A stretch of DNA of 64,000 nt, taken from positions 62,001 to 126,000 of the forward strand of contig JANYJW010000049.1 in the NCBI GenBank assembly GCA_025361705.1, written 5' to 3'. Of this stretch, positions 60,637 through 64,000 are shown piece after piece. Positions within the stretch are counted from its first letter, which is position 1. Each line of letters starts with the position of its first letter. Source of the stretch: Gemmatimonas sp. GTDB taxonomy: Bacteria; Gemmatimonadota; Gemmatimonadetes; Gemmatimonadales; Gemmatimonadaceae. The translations under genes were made by a program, and so were the position numbers. The notes beneath the pieces were generated by a model, which did not search any database, was not told the DNA's origin, and saw nothing but the letters and a program-made list of their open reading frames with translations.

Positions 60637-62904
60637 CTAGAATGCCTGCCCGAGGGAGAACTGGAACGCCAGCTTCTTCACGAAACTGCGCTCGCGCGGC
60701 GGCGTGAAGTCGCCTGGGCAGCTTCCGGCCGCTTGCTGCAGCACCGCCGCGCCGCCGACGCCCGTGCCGGCCTTCGTGACGCGCAGGGTATTCGACGGAC
60801 TCACGCAGAACAGCTGGCCGCCCACCGAAATGGGCGTGTCGAAATAGGCCGAGCCGTCGGCGCGCTGGTACGGGTTGTAGCCCACATCGACGCGTATGAG
60901 CCCCACCAGCGTGCTCGCGCGCGCGCCGACACCCGGCGTCCACTGCAGCCGCTTCAGATTGAGCGACGTCGCCGCGCCCCGGTTCCACACGCGCCCCGCG
61001 TCGGCAAAGAAGGCGAGTTGCAGCACATCGGCCAGCACCGGACTGCGCACGCGCGCCTCGAGGTTGGCAACGAGCATCGCGTTGCCGCCGGTCGGAATCG
61101 TCCGCTGTCCCGCCGTGGCGGCATTGGCACGGAAGTACACCACCTGCGACGTATCGGACGGATTGCCGCCGGGTGTGCCGTCGGCGCGCACCGTGTCGTA
61201 CGCCGATGTGTTGTAGACCACCGGCCCCAGTTCGTTCTGGCGGAAGCCGCGCACCGTCGTCGCGCCGCCAGCATACAGGCGTTCCTGCACCGGCACGTAG
61301 GCGTCGCCAACCGACGACTGGAACGTGGGCCCCAGCACCGCACCCGCCCTAAGGCGCGCCGCCAGCACGACGTCGGGACCCAGCGCCACGTACGCCGCCC
61401 CATCGACGGTGAGACGCGTAAACTGCAGGCGCGCATCCGAACCGACCGCGCGCGAGGCATGGCGCACCTCGCCGCGCAGCACCGTGCCGCGCGTGGGATT
61501 CGACGGATTGTCCGTCTTCTCGTCCGAGAACGACACGCCGACCACCGCCAGCCGCTGTCGGCGCAGCAGGGCCGCCTGGTCGGCGGCGGCGCAGGCGTTG
61601 AACACCGCGCAGAGAAACGCGGGCGACGACTTGGTGTCGCCGTACTCCAGCGTGTACGACGCGTTCTGCGTCCGCCGTCCGACGCTGCGGGCCAGCGAGA
61701 GCGCACCGCCGATGGGTGTCGTGCGCAGATAGGCGTTGTACTCCGAGCGACGCTCGCTGTAGAGCGTCACCGACGGCTGCACCGCCGACCGCGCGCCCAC
61801 GGGCGGCGTGATGGTGATGCCGGTCGAGTAGTTGAGGTCGCCGCCAAAGGCGTCGGTGCGCGCGTCGCTCGAACAGAGCGACGAGAATCCGTCGAGCGGG
61901 CTCCCGACGCCGATCCGCGACACGCGGGCGCGGAGATCCACGCGCGTCGCGGTGCGCCCGACGTTGAGGTGGGAATAGTCGGCGTAGGCACGAAAGCAGT
62001 CGAGCGTGCCCCAGCCACCGCCCACGCGCGCACTCTGCATGGCCGCCTCGGAGACGACCACGCCCACGCGCACCGTCGAGTCAGCGCGCACCACGCCCGT
62101 GTCGGGCTCCACACTCACCTGCGAAAACATCTGCGTCCCGTACAGCGCACGCTTGGCGCGCTCGAGATCCTGCTGCCTGTACCAGCTGCCGTGGGAAAGG
62201 CCGGTGAGGCGGCGCACGATCGCCGTATCCACGACGGCGTTGCCCCTGAGCGGCCGCACCTTCACCTCCACCGCGCCAATGCGCGACCGCGGCCCGGGGA
62301 TCGCCACATACGTCACCGCCGCCGCGCGCCGCACCGCGTCGGTCTCGTAATTCACGAGCACCTCGGCGTCGGGATACCCCGCGTTGCGCAGGCGGCGCGC
62401 CAGCGAATCGCGCGCGGCGGCAACCGCCGGCCGGTCAAACGTGCCGCCGGCCCGCAATGGCAGCGCGCGCTCGATCGCCGCGCGCATGGGCACCGCGTCG
62501 AGCCCCGTGATACCCAGCGAACTGACTCGCGTCGGCGCGCCCTCGGTGATCGCGAAACGCACCGCCACCTGCAACGGACCGAGCTTCGTGACCACGGTGT
62601 CCACCGCCACGTCGAGATACCCGTGGCCGCGGTAGAACAGCATCAGGCGCACCACGTCGCGCGGAAACTCCGCCATGTCCATGCAGTAGCGCCGCCCGAT
62701 CACCCGGAACGTGCGCCGCGCCCACGTCGATGGCGTCGTGGCAATGCCGTTGGCGAGCACCGCCGCCGGAAATGCCCGGTTCCCCGTGAACTCGAGGCGC
62801 AGCACTTCGGTGTCGCCTTTGTCGCAGACGATGTCCTGCGCGCCGAGCGCGACAGGAAACATCAGAGCGAGGAAGGTTAGGCGCACAAGGAAATTTCGGT
62901 CCAT
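60637..62904 (-). CDS. BamA/TamA-family outer-membrane assembly protein
   Basis: A 755-residue Omp85 protein. The signal peptide ends near ALGA-QD. Residues about 25-330 form POTRA domains (VLRLEFTGNRAFPAAVLANGI, VRFAITEGAPTRVSSLGITG, IGAVEVKVRPLRGNAVV). The C-terminal barrel holds the conserved VRGFRQNELGP (the VRGF motif) and ends in FQFSLGQAF with C-terminal Phe. Because tamB follows directly, TamA is more likely than BamA. The ATG at 62904 is used; a small inverted repeat lies 8 nt upstream. Confidence 0.92.
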   Translation of the reverse strand: MDRNFLVRLTFLALMFPVALGAQDIVCDKGDTEVLRLEFTGNRAFPAAVLANGIATTPSTWARRTFRVIGRRYCMDMAEFPRDVVRLMLFYRGHGYLDVAVDTVVTKLGPLQVAVRFAITEGAPTRVSSLGITGLDAVPMRAAIERALPLRAGGTFDRPAVAAARDSLARRLRNAGYPDAEVLVNYETDAVRRAAAVTYVAIPGPRSRIGAVEVKVRPLRGNAVVDTAIVRRLTGLSHGSWYRQQDLERAKRALYGTQMFSQVSVEPDTGVVRADSTVRVGVVVSEAAMQSARVGGGWGTLDCFRAYADYSHLNVGRTATRVDLRARVSRIGVGSPLDGFSSLCSSDARTDAFGGDLNYSTGITITPPVGARSAVQPSVTLYSERRSEYNAYLRTTPIGGALSLARSVGRRTQNASYTLEYGDTKSSPAFLCAVFNACAAADQAALLRRQRLAVVGVSFSDEKTDNPSNPTRGTVLRGEVRHASRAVGSDARLQFTRLTVDGAAYVALGPDVVLAARLRAGAVLGPTFQSSVGDAYVPVQERLYAGGATTVRGFRQNELGPVVYNTSAYDTVRADGTPGGNPSDTSQVVYFRANAATAGQRTIPTGGNAMLVANLEARVRSPVLADVLQLAFFADAGRVWNRGAATSLNLKRLQWTPGVGARASTLVGLIRVDVGYNPYQRADGSAYFDTPISVGGQLFCVSPSNTLRVTKAGTGVGGAAVLQQAAGSCPGDFTPPRERSFVKKLAFQFSLGQAF

Positions 62905-62912
62905 GCTCTAAT

Positions 62913-62926
62913 GGTTGTCAACAACC
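62913..62926. promoter_or_regulatory. Small inverted repeat just upstream of the tamA-like gene
   Basis: GGTTGT and ACAACC are separated by 2 nt, 8 nt before the start codon on the minus strand. It could be an operator or a short hairpin over the initiation region. TTGACA within it is too close to the ATG to be a -35 element for this gene. Confidence 0.3.
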
Positions 62927-62938
62927 GAATTGGGGTTT

Positions 62939-63006
62939 GGAATCCGGATTCCGAGTAAGGATCACGATTCCGGATGCCGATTGGCGATGATTTGCCTGTG
63001 AACGCG
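62939..63006. repeat. Dispersed AATCG-type repeat, copy C (left of the four-helix-bundle gene)
   Basis: AT-richer quasi-repeats including ATCCGGATTCC (62942-62952, identical in copy A) and CCGATTGGCGA followed by GTGAACGCG, both near-matched in copy B. It lies between the divergent tamA-like and four-helix-bundle genes. Confidence 0.6.
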
Positions 63007-63051
63007 TGGGAACGGTGCCGGCTCCGGGAACCACGGTGGCTACCATCCGGA

Positions 63052-63528
63052 ATGACCCTTCCTCCCCATGATTTCGCAGCCTTCGAGGCCGCGCCGCCTG
63101 CGGCCTACGAGGGCGATCCCATCTGGCGGACGCGGATGTACCGGATGGCGTCATACCTCAACGGACGCTGCAACACCGATGTCGCGCGGCTCGGCACCAG
63201 AATCTCGCTCCAGGTCGCCCACCAATTCGTGCGCGCCATAACGTCGGTCGCCGCCAACATCGCCGAGGGCTACTCCCGCGGCGGCAATGCCGATCGCCTG
63301 CGGTTCTATACGTACGCGCTCGGATCGGCGCGCGAGGCGCTCGCGTGGATCGACGCCATCGGGGACGCATCCTGGGAGCCACGCGACGAGTACCGCGAGA
63401 TCCTCGTCCAGATCCGCCGTCAGTTGTTGACGGCGATCAAGTCGATGCGCATCGCGTTAGGCGCACCGCCAACGGGATCGCGCAAGCACCTCCCCATCGC
63501 CCACCGCAATCGCGGATCGCAATCGTGA
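63052..63528 (+). CDS. Four-helix-bundle (S23/IVP family) protein
   Basis: A 158-residue helical protein of the 23S-rRNA-intervening-sequence/four-helix-bundle family, the fold of Avd from diversity-generating retroelements. Key parts are ISLQVAHQFVRAITSVAANIAEGYSR, the family's core ANIAEGYSR motif, and RFYTYALGSAREALAWID. The ATG at 63052 is used; TACCAT lies 5 nt before it and could be a -10. The gene's last codons and stop lie inside the dispersed repeat that follows, and another copy of the repeat precedes it. No reverse transcriptase or rRNA gene is nearby, so it is an orphan member of unknown role. Confidence 0.82.
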   Translation: MTLPPHDFAAFEAAPPAAYEGDPIWRTRMYRMASYLNGRCNTDVARLGTRISLQVAHQFVRAITSVAANIAEGYSRGGNADRLRFYTYALGSAREALAWIDAIGDASWEPRDEYREILVQIRRQLLTAIKSMRIALGAPPTGSRKHLPIAHRNRGSQS

Positions 63529-63571
63529 ATCGAAATCACTAAATCGCAATCCGGAGTCCAAGTCCTCAATC
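63505..63571. repeat. Dispersed AATCG-type repeat, copy D (right of the four-helix-bundle gene)
   Basis: Positions 63522-63537 match copy A (11329-11344) at 15 of 16 bases and 63543-63571 match copy B (18598-18626) at 25 of 29. It covers the last codons and stop of the four-helix-bundle gene and reaches the stop codon of the convergent reductase gene. Confidence 0.7.
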
Positions 63572-64000
63572 GTCCTTCTGTCCGAACACCGCCAAATTCG
63601 AAGAGTGCCCCGGGTTGATCTTCTTCTCCGGGTACACAAAGTGGAACGCCTGGTTCACCGCCACCGCCGCATCGGCAAAGCCCGTCGCAATGAGCTTCAG
63701 CTTGCCGGGATACGATGCGATGTCGCCCGCCGCGTAGATCCCCGCGCGCCCGGTCTCCATCTGCGAGTTCACCACGATCTCGTCCTTCTCGAGCACCAGC
63801 CCCCACTCGGCCAGTGCGCCGAGGTCGCTCACGAAGCCGAGCATCGGCAGCACCACGTCGCAGCGCACGCGCGTCGTGACCGCCTTCGCCTTCACGTCGC
63901 GCAGCTCCACCTCGTGCATGCGGCCGTCCACAGCATGGATCTCGTGCACTTCGTGAAACGTGAACAGCGCCGTGCGCCCCGCTGCCACGTCGGCCTGCAC
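63566..64000 (-). CDS. Ferredoxin-NADP reductase, thioredoxin-reductase-like type (partial)
   Basis: The C-terminal 144 residues of a FAD/NAD(P)-dependent reductase; the N-terminus lies beyond the right edge. The FAD-binding motif GIYAAGDIASYPGKLKLIATG and the following ADAAVAVNQAFHF are clear. The C-terminal extension with NPGHSSN is characteristic of type 2 (YumC-like) ferredoxin-NADP reductases rather than thioredoxin reductase, and no CxxC is visible in this part. It would pass electrons between NADPH and ferredoxin or flavodoxin. Confidence 0.85.
   Translation of the reverse strand: MQADVAAGRTALFTFHEVHEIHAVDGRMHEVELRDVKAKAVTTRVRCDVVLPMLGFVSDLGALAEWGLVLEKDEIVVNSQMETGRAGIYAAGDIASYPGKLKLIATGFADAAVAVNQAFHFVYPEKKINPGHSSNLAVFGQKDD

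Noticed and set aside
62916-62921. TTGACA on the minus strand as a -35 element for the tamA-like gene
   Set aside because: It is only 11 nt before the ATG, so the -10 and transcription start would fall inside the signal-peptide codons, and no -10 is present there.
63052-63528. Diversity-generating retroelement around the Avd-like four-helix-bundle gene
   Set aside because: No reverse transcriptase, template/variable repeat pair or target gene is present on either side in the window.
1-64000. tRNA, rRNA or CRISPR features
   Set aside because: By eye no TPsiC-arm consensus with matching acceptor stem and no regularly spaced direct repeats with unique spacers were found. A covariance-model search was not possible.

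Overview
The window is chromosomal DNA of a very GC-rich diderm bacterium. Lipid A export (MsbA-like), an LpxL-type acyltransferase, TamA/BamA-TamB, a SusC/SusD pair, a PorX-like response regulator and a C-terminal sorting-type domain all point to the FCB superphylum. Together with the GC content and the gene order, the best guess is Gemmatimonadota; this is an inference from gene content, since no rRNA gene is present. There is no rRNA, tRNA, CRISPR array, prophage or insertion sequence that I can recognise.

Layout. 1-7305 (minus) is one tightly overlapping envelope operon: PorX-like regulator, MsbA-like ABC exporter, two glycosyltransferases, LpxL-type acyltransferase and a class V aminotransferase cut by the left edge. 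7393-11204 (plus) holds a small unknown protein, a stand-alone DnaB-C-type ATPase, a TPR/CsgG-like exported protein and an outer-membrane barrel. 11397-18462 (plus) is a housekeeping run yebC-ruvC-ruvA-ruvB-queA-tgt-yajC-def-fmt. A seven-repeat RCC1 lipoprotein (minus) splits it from rsmB-rpe-tlpA-tsaD (21135-24787). 24852-27652 is a divalent-metal locus: a tiny upstream ORF, a divergent NRAMP transporter, a soluble MgtE-N/CBS protein and a 37-residue membrane protein. 27918-35506 is a SusC-SusD-tricorn protease locus, probably for peptide uptake and breakdown. 35581-38988 has a CHAD protein, a two-component system and a DUF2007 protein. 39122-42075 has a sulfite-oxidase-fold protein, a GNAT, a PP2C phosphatase and lgt. 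42072-48734 (minus) runs sco1-ctaG, then EamA-HAD-CYTH-M14 peptidase-acpS. 48879-55083 has a DUF6941-like gene converging on an NtrB/NtrC-like pair with a zinc protein and a P1 peptidase. 55192-62904 (minus) is bamA/tamA-tamB-lipid kinase. 63052-63528 is a four-helix-bundle (S23/IVP) gene inside a dispersed repeat, followed by a partial ferredoxin-NADP reductase.

Most neighbouring genes overlap by 1-8 nt (ATGA, GTGA or TGATG junctions), so transcription units are long and translation is probably coupled. At unit starts a recurrent hexamer close to TANNTT sits 5-9 nt in front of the start codon with no Shine-Dalgarno sequence, which suggests widespread leaderless transcription.

The most interesting items are the split NRAMP/MgtE-N metal system with its two tiny ORFs, the leaderless-promoter pattern, the four-helix-bundle gene flanked by repeat ends that also occur without the gene elsewhere, an NtrC-type regulator lacking the GAFTGA loop, and an M14 peptidase with a 160-residue domain in front of an apparent signal peptide.
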